Shown: positions 25,066-42,841, counted from the stretch's first letter. The stretch: 52,589 bases of DNA from Zunongwangia atlantica 22II14-10F7 (GCF_002094855.1 NZ_ARYN01000022.1:1-52589); one strand, 5' to 3'. The notes: a model not told the origin generated them from the sequence alone. Numbers and translations: made by a program.

Positions 25066-28000
25066 ATGGGGAAATATTTATTAAAATTTAATTTTCTGAT
25101 GTTTTTGTTTTTCTGTCAGTTAGGTCTTGCACAGGATGGCATTGTAACGGTATCCGGAATAGTTGAAGACAATGCTGGTCCGTTACCTGGTGTGAACGTT
25201 ATTGTGAAAGGGACAACGCAGGGTGTTACCACAGATTTTGATGGTACATATGTGCTTGAAGATATACCTAAAGGATCTGTACTTGTATTTAGCTACTTAA
25301 GTTATAAAACACAGGAAATTCCGTTGAATTCCAAGACTGAAATTAATGTTACTTTAGAATCTGATACGCAATCGTTAGAGGACGTTGTTGTGGTTGGATA
25401 TGGTACTCAAAATCGTTCGGAAGTGACAGGCGCCATTTCTTCTATTGATTCGGAGGAGATTGCCAGTGTTCCAGTAGCAACGGCAGATCAGGCACTACAG
25501 GGAAGAGCTCCCGGAGTAAACGTAGTAAATAGCGGTGCACCAGGAAATTCGCCTGTAGTGAGTATTAGAGGTTTGGGAACGCCTAATAACAATAGCCCTC
25601 TATATGTTATTGATGGTATTATTGCTTCTGGGATGGGAGATCTAAATCCGAATGATATAGAAAATATTCAGGTGTTAAAGGATGCTGCAACCACAGCGGT
25701 ATATGGCTCTAAAGGTTCCAATGGTGTGGTTCTAATTACGACCAAAAAAGGTAAAGGCACTCAAAAAGCATCTCTGAACTTTGATGCTTACTCGGGGGTT
25801 AATTTTATAAGTTCTCGGTATAACGTATTAAATACTCAACAGTATATACAATATTTGGACGAATTAGATGCTACACCTCCAAGGGTTTCAGATTCTCAAT
25901 ATACAGATTTTATAAATAATGATACAGACTGGCAAGATGAAATTTTTAGAGCCGGTCTTATGCAGAGCTATAATTTAGCGCTTTCTGGAGGGAACGAAAA
26001 TAGCAACTATCGGTTTTCCGGAGGTTATCTAGAGCAGGAAGGTGCTATGATTGAAACGGGATATGAAAGATTCAATTTTAGAGCCAACAGTAATTTCACT
26101 TTTGGCAATTTAACTATAGGAGAAACTTTAGGTGTTTCTTTTGATGAACAAAACCCTGAAAGAGATAGTGGAGGACGTTCGATTATAGAACATGCTATTA
26201 AAATTGCTCCTTATCTACCTGTTTATAATCCAGATAACTTAGGAGGTTTTCAGGGGCCCAGTAGTTCTATTGATGGTCAGGATGCAGAAAACCCGGTACG
26301 AGTTCAAAGCATAGGGAACGCAAGTAATAGCTCTGTTAATGTCATAGGAAGCCTTTTTGCAGAATATGAGTTTTTCGATAAAATAAAGTTTAAATCTCAG
26401 GTAGGTCTGGATTACAGTAACTTTAAAAATACCAACTTTATTCCTTCTTATAACGATGATGAAACATCTACAAATAGTACTCCTTATGCGCAGATAACCA
26501 AAAATACAGGAATATATCAATCCCTAACCTATACCAATAGCTTAACCTATAAAGATTCTTTTTTAGAAAACCACAATATTGAATTTCTATTACTGTCTGA
26601 GCAGCAAACGATTAAAAATGAGTCTATCAATGCCAGTAGTAGAAATGAAATTTCAGATGAAGTAGAACAATTGTCTTTAGAAGGAGCCAATCTCGGTTCA
26701 AGCTCTGCAGAGTATGTGCGTATCGGTTACTTGGGAAGGTTAAACTATAATTACGATAAGAAGTATCTCCTTGCATTCGCGCTTAGAAGAGATGCATCTT
26801 CAAGATTTGGTAAAAGTAACAGATGGGGATGGTTTACCTCTGTATCTGCTGGATGGAACTTGGGCAGAGAGCGTTTTATGGATGGTTCCATATTTAACAA
26901 CTTAAAACTTCGTGGTAGTTGGGGAACTACCGGAAACGATAATATAGGAGATTATCGATATAGTTCAACCCTACTTACTAATTTTATCTATCCAATTGCC
27001 GGTAGTCCGGTTCAGGGAACTACAGCGAATGGTTTGGGAAATGCTGATTTAAAATGGGAAGAAACTGAGATGAGAAATGTAGGTTTAGATGTAGGAATTA
27101 ATAACAATCAGTTTACACTTTCCTTCGAATATTATAATAACAAAAGTGATGATCTTTTAATTGATCGTCCATTAGCATACTCTTTAGGTTATAATGATCC
27201 GGTTATTACTGAAAATGTTGGCTCTGTTAAAACTCATGGTTTAGAAGCCAACTTAGGGTATAATGATTATGATGGTGATTTTACATGGTCTGCTAATCTT
27301 AATTTTGGAACTAGTAAAAATGAAGTGATATCGCTTGGTGGAGTTCCTGCAATACCGGGAGCCAATTTTGAAGGAGAATTTGTATCACGAATATCTGTAG
27401 GGGAGCCGCTATTTTATTTTTATGGATATAAAACTGACGGAATATACCAGACACAAGAGGAAATTGATGAAGTATTAACGGCTAATCCAAACCAAACCGC
27501 TGTTAAGCCTGGTGATGTTCGTTATGTCGATCTAAATAATGATGGCCAAATTAATTCCGACGATAAAATGAAAATAGGAAATCCATATCCTGATTTTACT
27601 TATGGATTTAATTTTAGTGCGAATTATAAAAACTTTGACTTGAATTTATTTGTAAATGGTTCGATAGGTAATGATGTATTTAACACCAATATTTACGATT
27701 TAGAAGGAATGACAAGAACATTTAATGCCGGCACCCAGGTATTAAATAGGTGGACTGGTCCGGGTACCTCCAATAGTATTCCCAGAGCACTAGGAGCCAC
27801 TCAAAACACGAACGCTTCAGATCGATATGTTGAAGACGGTTCCTACTCCAGATTAAGAAACTTAGTAATAGGATATTCTTTTCCTTCAGAATTATTCAAT
27901 GATACATTTTCAAAATTTAGAGTCTATTTAAGTGGGCAGAATTTATTGACCTTAACAGATTATTCTGGCCTTGATCCAGAAATTGGACGTATTTCACTTA

Positions 28001-28098
28001 ATAATGGAGCAGCAAGAGACAATTTCGAGCTTGGTATAGACCGCGGTAATTACCCTCAACCAAAATCTGTTCAAATTGGTCTTCAAGTTGCATTTTAA
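25066..28098 (+). CDS. susC: SusC-like TonB-dependent outer-membrane glycan transporter
   Basis: A 1010-residue outer-membrane receptor. It has a signal peptide (to about LGLAQ, residue 24) and a carboxypeptidase-regulatory-like domain (about 28-100, VSGIVEDNAGPLPGVNVIVK). A TonB-box-like VVVVGYG and a plug domain follow (about 108-230, with DQALQGRAPGVNVV and IRGLGTPNNN). The rest is a beta-barrel ending in VQIGLQVAF with the terminal Phe. It imports oligosaccharides in a TonB-driven manner together with the SusD partner eleven bases downstream. It is first in the locus and preceded by two operator-like sites. Confidence 0.95.
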   Translation: MGKYLLKFNFLMFLFFCQLGLAQDGIVTVSGIVEDNAGPLPGVNVIVKGTTQGVTTDFDGTYVLEDIPKGSVLVFSYLSYKTQEIPLNSKTEINVTLESDTQSLEDVVVVGYGTQNRSEVTGAISSIDSEEIASVPVATADQALQGRAPGVNVVNSGAPGNSPVVSIRGLGTPNNNSPLYVIDGIIASGMGDLNPNDIENIQVLKDAATTAVYGSKGSNGVVLITTKKGKGTQKASLNFDAYSGVNFISSRYNVLNTQQYIQYLDELDATPPRVSDSQYTDFINNDTDWQDEIFRAGLMQSYNLALSGGNENSNYRFSGGYLEQEGAMIETGYERFNFRANSNFTFGNLTIGETLGVSFDEQNPERDSGGRSIIEHAIKIAPYLPVYNPDNLGGFQGPSSSIDGQDAENPVRVQSIGNASNSSVNVIGSLFAEYEFFDKIKFKSQVGLDYSNFKNTNFIPSYNDDETSTNSTPYAQITKNTGIYQSLTYTNSLTYKDSFLENHNIEFLLLSEQQTIKNESINASSRNEISDEVEQLSLEGANLGSSSAEYVRIGYLGRLNYNYDKKYLLAFALRRDASSRFGKSNRWGWFTSVSAGWNLGRERFMDGSIFNNLKLRGSWGTTGNDNIGDYRYSSTLLTNFIYPIAGSPVQGTTANGLGNADLKWEETEMRNVGLDVGINNNQFTLSFEYYNNKSDDLLIDRPLAYSLGYNDPVITENVGSVKTHGLEANLGYNDYDGDFTWSANLNFGTSKNEVISLGGVPAIPGANFEGEFVSRISVGEPLFYFYGYKTDGIYQTQEEIDEVLTANPNQTAVKPGDVRYVDLNNDGQINSDDKMKIGNPYPDFTYGFNFSANYKNFDLNLFVNGSIGNDVFNTNIYDLEGMTRTFNAGTQVLNRWTGPGTSNSIPRALGATQNTNASDRYVEDGSYSRLRNLVIGYSFPSELFNDTFSKFRVYLSGQNLLTLTDYSGLDPEIGRISLNNGAARDNFELGIDRGNYPQPKSVQIGLQVAF

Positions 28099-28109
28099 AA
28101 ATTAAAGTT

Positions 28110-29576
28110 ATGATGAAAACATATAAAATTACAGTAATATTTATTTCTGTTTTATTTTGGATTTCTTGTGATACAGACCAATTAGAGCAGAACAATCCGA
28201 CACAACTTTCTCCTGAAACATTTTTTAAGAATGAAGCGCAGGTAAGGGCCTCAGTAAATGCAGTATATGCCAGTCTGCAAACTATCGGTTCATATAGTAG
28301 AAATTATTACTATATGATGGATAATATGGCTCATGATAATGCAGCTAATATACAGCAGGAGGCCAATAAAATTATATTCTTGGATTTTTCTTTTGATGCG
28401 AGTTCAGAATTGGTGAGAGCGTTTTGGGATAGTGAATTTAGAGGAGTTAATAAAGCCAATTTTGTAATTGCCAACTCAGATAGAATTAATGAAATTCCAA
28501 ATTCACTTTTAAGTCAGGAAGTGAAAGATAAATACATAGGCGAAGCCAAATTTCTTCGTGCGCTATATTATTTCAATTTAGTGACAAGATTTGGAGATGT
28601 ACCGTTAATTACCACTATTCCAGAGGAAGGTAAGGGATTTCCAAGAACGGCTGCAGAAGAAGTCTATGCACAAATTATCACCGATTTAAAGGATGCTTCC
28701 CAGACCTTGTTGCCCAAAGCTGAAGAAGAAAACGGAAGAGCTACCCGCGGTGCAGCCTATGCATTACTTGGAAAGGTATATTTATATCGTGAAAATTATG
28801 CAGAGGCCATGCAGGCTTTTGAAAATGTATATGGGAATTATGCATTAGCCGATAATTATTATGACAATTTTAAAGCAGAAACAGAACATGGTCCCGAGGC
28901 GATTTTTGCGGTTGAGTATGATGAGTCTATGCCCAACGGTGCTTTTTGGAATTCTGATGTAAATGGTGAAGGAGGAAACGAATCAAGTTTGAGAGGTCAG
29001 TCTTATGGTTTGTTTGATTGGTTTAATGCATATCCATCGGATGAATTGAGGGCTGAATTTGAAGAAAACGATCCTCGTTTTGATGAAAGTTTTTATGTTG
29101 TGGGAGATACTTATGCCGGTGGTCTTATTGAGGAGATCCCACTAGATAGACCTGCAGGTTGGAGAAAATATCAAAATTATTATAAAAGAACCAATGAAAA
29201 TCTACAATCTGGTATCAATATGAATGTAATTCGATATGCCGATGTATTATTGATGATGGCTGAAGCGAGTAACGAGCTGGGAAATCAGGATCAGGCAATA
29301 GATTATATTAATGAGGTAAGAGATCGTGTAGATATGCCATTGTTAGCAGATGGACTTAGTCAGGAAGAAGTTTTTGATGCTATAGTCCATGAAAGAAGAG
29401 TAGAATTGGCTGGAGAACAAGTACGTTTTCCGGATTTGGTAAGATGGGGTCTAGCAGAACAGGAATTAAGCCAATACGGCTATCAGGAAGGTATCCATAA
29501 CCTTTTCCCTATCCCTGAAGTTGAATTAAATACGAACGATAATATTAACAGTGGAGACCAGAATAATGGTTACTAA
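28110..29576 (+). CDS. susD: SusD-like surface glycan-binding lipoprotein (RagB/SusD)
   Basis: A 488-residue lipoprotein. The signal ends at the lipobox with Cys in FWISCD (about residue 20). The SusD-like N-terminal domain (ETFFKNEAQVRASVNAVYAS, AKFLRALYYFNLV) is followed by TPR-like helices. The C-terminal RagB domain has VIRYADVLLMMAEA, INEVRDRV and VHERRVELAGEQVRFPDLVR and ends with FPIPEVELNTND. It caps the SusC barrel and captures glycan at the cell surface. It is co-transcribed with susC. Confidence 0.95.
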   Translation: MMKTYKITVIFISVLFWISCDTDQLEQNNPTQLSPETFFKNEAQVRASVNAVYASLQTIGSYSRNYYYMMDNMAHDNAANIQQEANKIIFLDFSFDASSELVRAFWDSEFRGVNKANFVIANSDRINEIPNSLLSQEVKDKYIGEAKFLRALYYFNLVTRFGDVPLITTIPEEGKGFPRTAAEEVYAQIITDLKDASQTLLPKAEEENGRATRGAAYALLGKVYLYRENYAEAMQAFENVYGNYALADNYYDNFKAETEHGPEAIFAVEYDESMPNGAFWNSDVNGEGGNESSLRGQSYGLFDWFNAYPSDELRAEFEENDPRFDESFYVVGDTYAGGLIEEIPLDRPAGWRKYQNYYKRTNENLQSGINMNVIRYADVLLMMAEASNELGNQDQAIDYINEVRDRVDMPLLADGLSQEEVFDAIVHERRVELAGEQVRFPDLVRWGLAEQELSQYGYQEGIHNLFPIPEVELNTNDNINSGDQNNGY

Positions 29577-29970
29577 TAAATAAACAGGCAGGTTTTGAAG
29601 TCCTAAACTTCTAGAAGTAGCTATAGAATAAGTCGAGAATAATTTACTCTTTAAGGTGTCGTCGATCTAATATATTGATACTGGACTCTGGTGATTAATA
29701 CTACTAAGACCTTTATAAATTTTATTCTTAAAATGTAACAGGCTTGAAAGTTATTGTTACATGAGGGCATTTATTTTTATACCTAATCCATTAATTTAGT
29801 TTTTATACTCAACATATATTTTTGAAAGAAGAAAGGATATCTAATATTTCTAGTACTAGCGATATTTGCTTTACTAAAAGTAATTAGTAGATATTCAAAA
29901 TTTTTACAGCATTTAATCATAAGATGTCCCTTGTTCTTGGATGGATTTTAAAGTAAACAGTTGTTTCCTA
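29577..29970. other. Gap between susD and the LacI-type regulator
   Basis: AT-rich, without genes. No surface glycan-binding protein gene follows susD here. No clear operator or terminator was identified. Confidence 0.4.
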
Positions 29971-30942
29971 ATGGATGAATCATTAACCCTTACAAAGCTA
30001 TCGGCGATTTTGAATCTGTCGAAAGGCACCATTTCTAAATCCCTCAATGATAGTGATGAAATAAGTGTTACCATAAAAGAAAGGGTAAGGAAAATGGCCG
30101 CAACTTATAATTATAGCCCAAACGAAAATGCATACGGTTTAAGCCCTCAGCGAAGTAGAACTATAGGTGTTATTCTCCCAAAAATAACAAGGACATTTTA
30201 TGTAAAAGCCTTAGAAGCTATAACGGCTCAATCCAACAAGTTGAGTTATACTGTAATAGCTCTTTTCTCGGAAGAATCTCAAGAATTGGAAAAACAAAAT
30301 GTGGAATACCTGATTCAGAAAAGAATAGATGGAATTATTATAGTTCCAACTATTGAGACGCAGATTTACAAAAAAACAGATCATCTAAAACAAATTTTAA
30401 ATAAGAAAATACCTTTAATTATTTTCGACCGAATTATCCCAGAAATGGATTGTGACCAGTTAGATATAAATAATTCATTCTTAACAGAAAGGGCAACTTT
30501 AGATTTAATTAGGTCGGGAAAAACTAATACTTTGTTTATAACCAGAGGCCGGGGAACAGCTTTAGATGAGTTGAAAAAGCAAGGTTATCTAAAGGCTATA
30601 AAGCAGAACAGAGTCCAAAGTCATTTCTTAGAATTCCATAAGGAGGATGATCACAAGACGTTTAAGACTAAAATTGAGTCCTTAAATATTAACGGAATTA
30701 TACTTTCTGATGAATCATTAACTCATCAAGTCTATCAAAGTGTTTTGAAGTGGGGCTATAGAATTCCGGAGGACATTACAATTATTGCATTTAGTAGTAG
30801 GATCCAGCAAGAATGTTCTCTGAACAGGGTACTCACAATCGATCAAGATACATCGGTGTATGGTAAAAAAGCAGTCAATTTATTGTTTCATCGGATGGAA
30901 AAAAGTTTTGTAAATCAAGATTTTCAGATTTATAAAATGTGA
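29971..30942 (+). CDS. LacI-family transcriptional regulator of the PUL
   Basis: A 323-residue regulator. The N-terminal helix-turn-helix and hinge are at residues 5-55 (LTKLSAILNLSKGTISKSLN). A periplasmic-binding-like sensor core follows (TIGVILPKITRTFYVKALEA, RIDGIIIVP, IPLIIFDR, ILSDESLTHQ, IPEDITIIAFSS). The frame is open from 29941, but ATG 29971 puts the HTH at the usual distance. The C terminus (NQDFQIYKM) ends perhaps 10-15 residues early for the family. It sits between susCD and the enzyme operon, so it probably controls both through sites like those upstream of susC (inference). Confidence 0.85.
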   Translation: MDESLTLTKLSAILNLSKGTISKSLNDSDEISVTIKERVRKMAATYNYSPNENAYGLSPQRSRTIGVILPKITRTFYVKALEAITAQSNKLSYTVIALFSEESQELEKQNVEYLIQKRIDGIIIVPTIETQIYKKTDHLKQILNKKIPLIIFDRIIPEMDCDQLDINNSFLTERATLDLIRSGKTNTLFITRGRGTALDELKKQGYLKAIKQNRVQSHFLEFHKEDDHKTFKTKIESLNINGIILSDESLTHQVYQSVLKWGYRIPEDITIIAFSSRIQQECSLNRVLTIDQDTSVYGKKAVNLLFHRMEKSFVNQDFQIYKM

Positions 30943-30963
30943 TACTATTTAAGGGGACTATTT

Positions 30964-33430
30964 ATGAAGACAGATATGAGGTATAAATACTGGATTTCTG
31001 CAATTATTATAATTTATGGGATATCAAAAACTTATTCTTATCAAAACTCTCTCATGACATTAAATTACGATGAGTCTGCTAAAGTTTGGGAGGAAGCGTT
31101 GCCGGTGGGGAATGGCCGTTTGGGAGCAATGATTTTTGGCAGAACATCTACCGAGACTATTCAATTAAATGAAGAAACTGTTTGGGCCGGGGAGCCCGGA
31201 AATAATGTGGTGACGCTAAGTAAGGAGCACCTGCAGGAAATCAGGCAGACCATTTTTAAAGAAGACTATCAGAAGGGGCAGCAGTTAGCAGATAAATACC
31301 TTTTTAAAAATGATAATAACAGTGGAATGAGCTACCAGACGGTAGGCAATCTAATTCTTAATTTCCCTAAGTCAGATGCTGTTCAGGACTATCATCGCGA
31401 TTTAGATATCAGTAAAGCCCTTAGCGCGGTTACTTATAAAATTGGTGACGTTAAATATAAGCGCCGTATCATCTCCTCTTTTACAGACGACGTGATCATG
31501 CTAGAGCTCACAGCTAGCAAACCAGGCGCCATCTCTTTTGAAATGAGACTGGAAAGTCCGCAAAAAAAACACGCCGTTAGGATTAAAAATGATGCCGTGT
31601 GGCTTTCGGGTACTTCCTCAGATCAGGAAAATAAAAAGGGGAAAGTAAAATTTATTGCAATCGCAAAACCTAAAATCGAAGGGGGAAAAATTGTAGCCAC
31701 AGATAATAGCTTAAAAATCACAGGAGCTAACCGTGCCACAATCTACATTTCTATCGCTACTAATTTTAAAAACTATAAAGATCTTTCGGAAGATGCAGAA
31801 AGCAAGGCCGTTAGATTATTAAACTCGGCGTATAAAAATGAATTTGATAAGTCTCTAAAGACCCACATTGCCAGGTATGAGGAATACTTTAACAGGGTAC
31901 AACTCGATTTGGGAACTTCAGAAGCTATAAAGAAGCCAACGAACATTCGGCTTCGGGAATTTAATGAAAATCACGATCCGCAGCTTATCGCACTATATTT
32001 TCAGTTTGGGCGCTATCTTTTAATTTCTAGCTCGTTACCTGGGACACAACCTGCCACTCTTCAGGGGATCTGGAATAAAGAAATCAATGCCCCCTGGGAC
32101 AGTAAATACACGGTAAATATCAATACCGAAATGAATTACTGGCCTGCAGAGGTGACTAACCTTTCAGAAATGCATAAACCCCTTTTTGGTTTAATTAAGG
32201 ATATTTCTGAAACCGGGAACGAGTCGGCTGAAAAAATGTATCATGCCCGGGGATGGAACATGCACCACAATACTGATATCTGGAGAATTTCCGGAGTTGT
32301 AGATCCGCCTTTTTATGGGTTATGGCCACATGGTGGAGGTTGGCTGAGTCAGCACTTATGGCAACATTATTTGTTTACAGGTGATACCGAATTTTTAAAA
32401 GAAGTCTATCCTGTTTTAGAAGGCGCCGCATTATTTTACAAAGATATCCTACAACAAGAACCCATTAATAAATGGATGGTGGTCAATCCTTCTAATTCTC
32501 CCGAAAATGGACATCCTGAAGGTACAAGTCTGGCTGCAGGGACGACCATGGGAAACCAGATAGTGTATGATGTTTTTTCAAACATTCTGGAAGCTTCCCT
32601 AATTTTAAATAAGGATAAAAAATTTACCGACAGTATTAAAAATACGATTCCAAATCTTCCCCCTATGCACATTGGCAGGTGGGGACAATTACAGGAATGG
32701 ATGAAAGACTGGGATCGGCAGGACGATAAACATCGTCATGTTTCGCATTTATACGGACTTTTTCCTTCTAATCTTATTTCTCCTTATCGTACTCCAAAAT
32801 TATTTGTAGCCGCGAAAAATTCTTTACTGTCTCGAGGTGACGAATCTACCGGATGGTCTATGGGTTGGAAAGTGAATTTATGGGCGCGTCTTTTGGACGG
32901 TGACCATGCGCTGGCACTTATTCACGATCAGTTAACCCCAAGCAGGCAGGCAGACCATGGTGAGCATGGAGGAACGTATCCCAATCTTTTCGATGCGCAT
33001 CCACCATTTCAGATCGATGGAAATTTTGGGTGCACTGCAGGAATTGCCGAAATGCTGTTACAAAGTCAGGATGGCGCGGTTCATATTTTACCGGCGCTTC
33101 CTTCTACATGGAATAAAGGAGAAGTAAAAGGATTAAAAGCCAGGGGTAATTTTGAAATCGATATCGCCTGGGAGGAAAACAAACCAGTTAAAGTGAAGAT
33201 CATTTCAGCCATCGGTGGAAATTGTAGATTACGTTCCTATTATCCGCTTTCCGGTGATGGATTAAAAAAAGCTACCGGTATAAATCCTAATCCGCTTTTT
33301 AAACTTCCCCAGACTAAAGAGCCACTCATCTCTTCAGAAGCAACTATAAAAGCTCCTGAATTACAAGCGGTCTATGAGTATGATCTGGCGACTGAAGCAG
33401 GAAAAGAATATATCATAAAACTTGCGAACA

Positions 33431-33438
<8 letters not shown>
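30964..33438 (+). CDS. GH95 glycoside hydrolase, alpha-L-galactosidase or alpha-L-fucosidase
   Basis: An 824-residue GH95 enzyme, probably exported (N-terminal hydrophobic segment at residues 8-25). The N-terminal beta domain begins WEEALPVGNGRLGAMIFG. Catalytic-site blocks are YTVNINTEMNYWPAE (Asn385, Asn387), VVNPSNSPENGH (Glu514) and DAHPPFQIDGNFG (Asp685), matching the Asn/Asn/Glu/Asp set of AfcA. Thr383 stands where AfcA has His419. I recall this change in the Bacteroides ovatus alpha-L-galactosidase that removes L-Gal from maize xylan. It is first of a nine-gene operon and overlaps the GH3 gene by eight bases. Confidence 0.85.
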
Positions 33439-39855
<6,417 letters not shown>

Positions 39856-39860
39856 AAGAT

Positions 39861-41027
39861 ATGAATCCAATGCAACTCATAATAGTCATTTTGCTTGGCA
39901 TTTTTTCTTTATCGGTTTCAGCACAAACTAATGATAAGGTAAAAGAAGATTTTCAAGCATCCTCGGTAAATCAGCCGGGAAGAGAATTTCCGAAAGTAAA
40001 CGCTGAAGGTCGCGTAAGAGTCTGCATTGAAGCTCCGCAGGCCCATAAAGTGCAACTTGATATTGGCGGGGTAAAATATGACCTCGAAAAGAACGAAGAA
40101 GGAGTTTGGACGGGAGAATCTGCTCCGCAAGACGAAGGGTTTCATTATTATCAGCTGAATATCGATGGTGCGTCTGTTCCAGATCCCGGTTCAAAATATT
40201 ATTACGGGGCGGGCCGATGGGGCAGTGGTATTGAAATTCCCGCTCACGATATGGGGTTTTATGCGATGAAAGATGTAGCACATTGCAGTATTACTGAAAA
40301 TATTTATTTTTCTGAAATCACTAAGGACTGGCGCCGCAATTTTGTGTACCTGCCACCCAGATATTTTGAAAATTCAGAAAAGCGTTACCCGGTACTTTAT
40401 CTTCAGCATGGCAGCTATGAAGATGAAACCGGATGGGCTTCTCAGGGACATACCAATCTAATTCTGGACAATCTTATCGCTTCTGGTAAAGCTAAAAAGA
40501 TGATTGTGGTTATGGATAATGGCTATGCCTACAAACCGGAAGCAATGCAAATTGCTAAGAATGGCTATCCAAAATCTTCTTTTGAAGAAGTCCTTATCGA
40601 AGAGGTTATCCCTAATATCGATAAAAAATTCAGAACAAAATCCAGCAGGGAAGATCGTGCCATTGCCGGACTTTCCATGGGTGCCAATCAGACGATGAGA
40701 ATCATAATGAATAATTTGGATCTGTTTGCCTACTACGGTGGTTTCAGTGGAACATCAAATTATCCCGGGAATGAAAAAATTGATCCTGAAACATTTCTGA
40801 ACGGTGCTTTTAACGATGCCGATAAGGTCAATGAAAAGCTCAAAGTACTTTGGCTTGGGCTTGGTACCAGGGAGCCCGAAGTGTTTTTTAAAACTGTAGG
40901 CGATTTTAGGGAAATGGCAGAAAAGAAAGGGATCAACTATACGTTTTATGAGTCACCAGAAACGGCACACGAATGGCTTACCTGGCGCAGATGTTTACAT
41001 CAGTACGCCCAATTATTATTTAAATAA
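39861..41027 (+). CDS. CE1 esterase with N-terminal CBM48-like domain, second copy
   Basis: A 388-residue secreted paralog of the previous gene. Signal peptide to about VSAQT, shared linker (VKEDFQASSVNQPGREFPKV), CBM48-like domain, then CE1 with Ser272 in AGLSMGANQT, VLYLQHGSYEDETGW and the terminal ETAHEWLTWRRCLH with the catalytic His. It is five bases downstream of the first copy. Tandem duplication followed by divergence suggests different acyl groups (inference). Confidence 0.88.
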   Translation: MNPMQLIIVILLGIFSLSVSAQTNDKVKEDFQASSVNQPGREFPKVNAEGRVRVCIEAPQAHKVQLDIGGVKYDLEKNEEGVWTGESAPQDEGFHYYQLNIDGASVPDPGSKYYYGAGRWGSGIEIPAHDMGFYAMKDVAHCSITENIYFSEITKDWRRNFVYLPPRYFENSEKRYPVLYLQHGSYEDETGWASQGHTNLILDNLIASGKAKKMIVVMDNGYAYKPEAMQIAKNGYPKSSFEEVLIEEVIPNIDKKFRTKSSREDRAIAGLSMGANQTMRIIMNNLDLFAYYGGFSGTSNYPGNEKIDPETFLNGAFNDADKVNEKLKVLWLGLGTREPEVFFKTVGDFREMAEKKGINYTFYESPETAHEWLTWRRCLHQYAQLLFK

Positions 41028-41080
41028 AAGAAATACAAGTACAAAAGTTTATAATTAAATTAATACAAGAACTCGAGAGC

Positions 41081-42829
41081 ATGAAAAAACCATTTAAATC
41101 ACCATTTTACAAGTACAGCCCCGCACTTATTTTAATGACCTTACTGCTGTTCTCATTTTCAGGAAATAAAAATGATAATGAACCAAAACCCAAAAGAGCA
41201 ACTAACGAACCGGTTTTTTTAAGTGCTACTTACAAAGGTGAGGATGAGGTTTATAAGAAATATCCACTAAAAGAAGGAGAATTCTATAATCCGATACTTC
41301 AGGGAACCTATCCAGATCCTGCCATTTCCCGCAAAGGAGATGATTATTATATGGTTTGTTCCTCTTTTGCCATGTTCCCGGGGGTACCTATTTTCCATTC
41401 TAATGATCTGGTAAACTGGACACAGATTGGGCACGTATTAGACCGAACTTCCCAGCTGGACGTTCATGATACCGGAATAAGTCAGGGAGTTTATGCACCG
41501 GGAATCACTTACAATGAAAATAACGATACTTTTTATATGATCACGACAGCCTTTGCCGGTGGAGCAGGAAATATCGTGGTAAAAACCAAAGACCCTATGA
41601 AGGGCTGGAGCGAACCTTACAAACTAAATTTTGCCGGGATCGATCCATCTATTTTCTTTGATGATGATGGTAAAGCTTATGTGGTACACAACGATGCGCC
41701 AGAAAAAGCACTTTATCAGGGACACCGAGTGATTAAAATCTGGGAATACGATGTAGAAAAAGATCAGATTGTTGAAGGAACCGATAAGGTTATCGTAAAC
41801 GGCGGGGTAGATCTTGAAGATAAACCCATCTGGATAGAAGCACCGCATGTCTATAAAAAAGACGGACTTTACTATTTAATGTGTGCTGAAGGTGGTACCG
41901 GTGACTGGCATAGCGAAGTTATTTTTGTAAGTGACAACCCAAAAGGGCCTTATGAGCCTGCACCAAGTAATCCTATTTTAACCCAGCGTTATTTTCCCAA
42001 AGACCGTGAGAATATGGTAGACTGGGCTGGGCATGCCGATATTGTTAAAGGACCAAATGATAAATATTACGGTGTTTTCCTTGCCATTCGACCAAATGAA
42101 GCAGGGCAGGTAACTACCGGAAGAGAAACTTTTATTTTACCTGTGGACTGGTCAGGAAAATTTCCGGTTTTTGAAAAAGGACTGGTACCTATGGAACCAA
42201 AACTTGAAATGCCAGCAGGTGTAGAGAACCACACCGGGAAAGATGGATTTTTCCCTAATGGGAACTTCACTTTTACAGACGATTTCCAGGCAGATACCCT
42301 GGATTATCGATGGATAGGCCTACGAGGTCCAAGAGAAGCTTTTATGAAAAAAACTAAAGACGGACTTCAGCTTGAACCTTTCGCGACAAATATTAATGAA
42401 CTGGCTCCAACGTCTACCTTGTTCCATCGCCAGATGCATAAAAACTTTAGCTTTATGACTAAGATGAAGTACAAACCTAAGTCTGCTGAAGATATGGCCG
42501 GAATAACCTGTTACCAGAATGAGCGTTTTAATTATGCCTTCGGGATTACCCGAAAAGACAAGGATTATTACCTGCTTTTGGAAAGAACCGAAAACGGTGA
42601 ATCTAAAATTATAGCAAGCAAGAAAATTGATCTGGATAATCCTTTTTCTCTAAAAGTACAGGCTAACGGAGATGAGTACGAATTTAGCTATGCGCTTGAT
42701 GGAGAGCAGTATCAAAACCTGGGTGGGAAAGTATCCGGGGATATTCTTTCTACAGATGTGGCTGGAGGTTTTACAGGTGCGATGGTTGGGCTTTATGCCA
42801 CTTCTGCCAATGATGCTACACCAAATTAA
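41081..42829 (+). CDS. GH43 beta-xylosidase/alpha-L-arabinofuranosidase with C-terminal beta-sandwich
   Basis: A 582-residue exported GH43 (hydrophobic N-terminal segment about 14-30). The five-blade propeller starts FYNPILQGTYPDPAISRKGD (catalytic-base Asp79). It has FPGVPIFHSNDLVNWTQIGH, DPSIFFDDDGKAYVV and the acid Glu253 in IWIEAPHVYK. The C-terminal GH43_C2/DUF1349-like domain (about 400-580) is as in xylosidases of the GH43_11/12 type. The end (GLYATSANDATPN) lacks the usual final DFDWF-type strand, so the C terminus may be slightly truncated. It trims xylose or arabinose from xylo-oligosaccharides. Confidence 0.88.
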   Translation: MKKPFKSPFYKYSPALILMTLLLFSFSGNKNDNEPKPKRATNEPVFLSATYKGEDEVYKKYPLKEGEFYNPILQGTYPDPAISRKGDDYYMVCSSFAMFPGVPIFHSNDLVNWTQIGHVLDRTSQLDVHDTGISQGVYAPGITYNENNDTFYMITTAFAGGAGNIVVKTKDPMKGWSEPYKLNFAGIDPSIFFDDDGKAYVVHNDAPEKALYQGHRVIKIWEYDVEKDQIVEGTDKVIVNGGVDLEDKPIWIEAPHVYKKDGLYYLMCAEGGTGDWHSEVIFVSDNPKGPYEPAPSNPILTQRYFPKDRENMVDWAGHADIVKGPNDKYYGVFLAIRPNEAGQVTTGRETFILPVDWSGKFPVFEKGLVPMEPKLEMPAGVENHTGKDGFFPNGNFTFTDDFQADTLDYRWIGLRGPREAFMKKTKDGLQLEPFATNINELAPTSTLFHRQMHKNFSFMTKMKYKPKSAEDMAGITCYQNERFNYAFGITRKDKDYYLLLERTENGESKIIASKKIDLDNPFSLKVQANGDEYEFSYALDGEQYQNLGGKVSGDILSTDVAGGFTGAMVGLYATSANDATPN

Positions 42830-42841
42830 TCTTATATTAAA

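Noticed and set aside
32930-32965. GCAGGCAGGCAG in GH95 as another inserted palindrome
   Set aside because: Only one half-site is present and the encoded residues fit the GH95 reading frame, so this is ordinary coding sequence.
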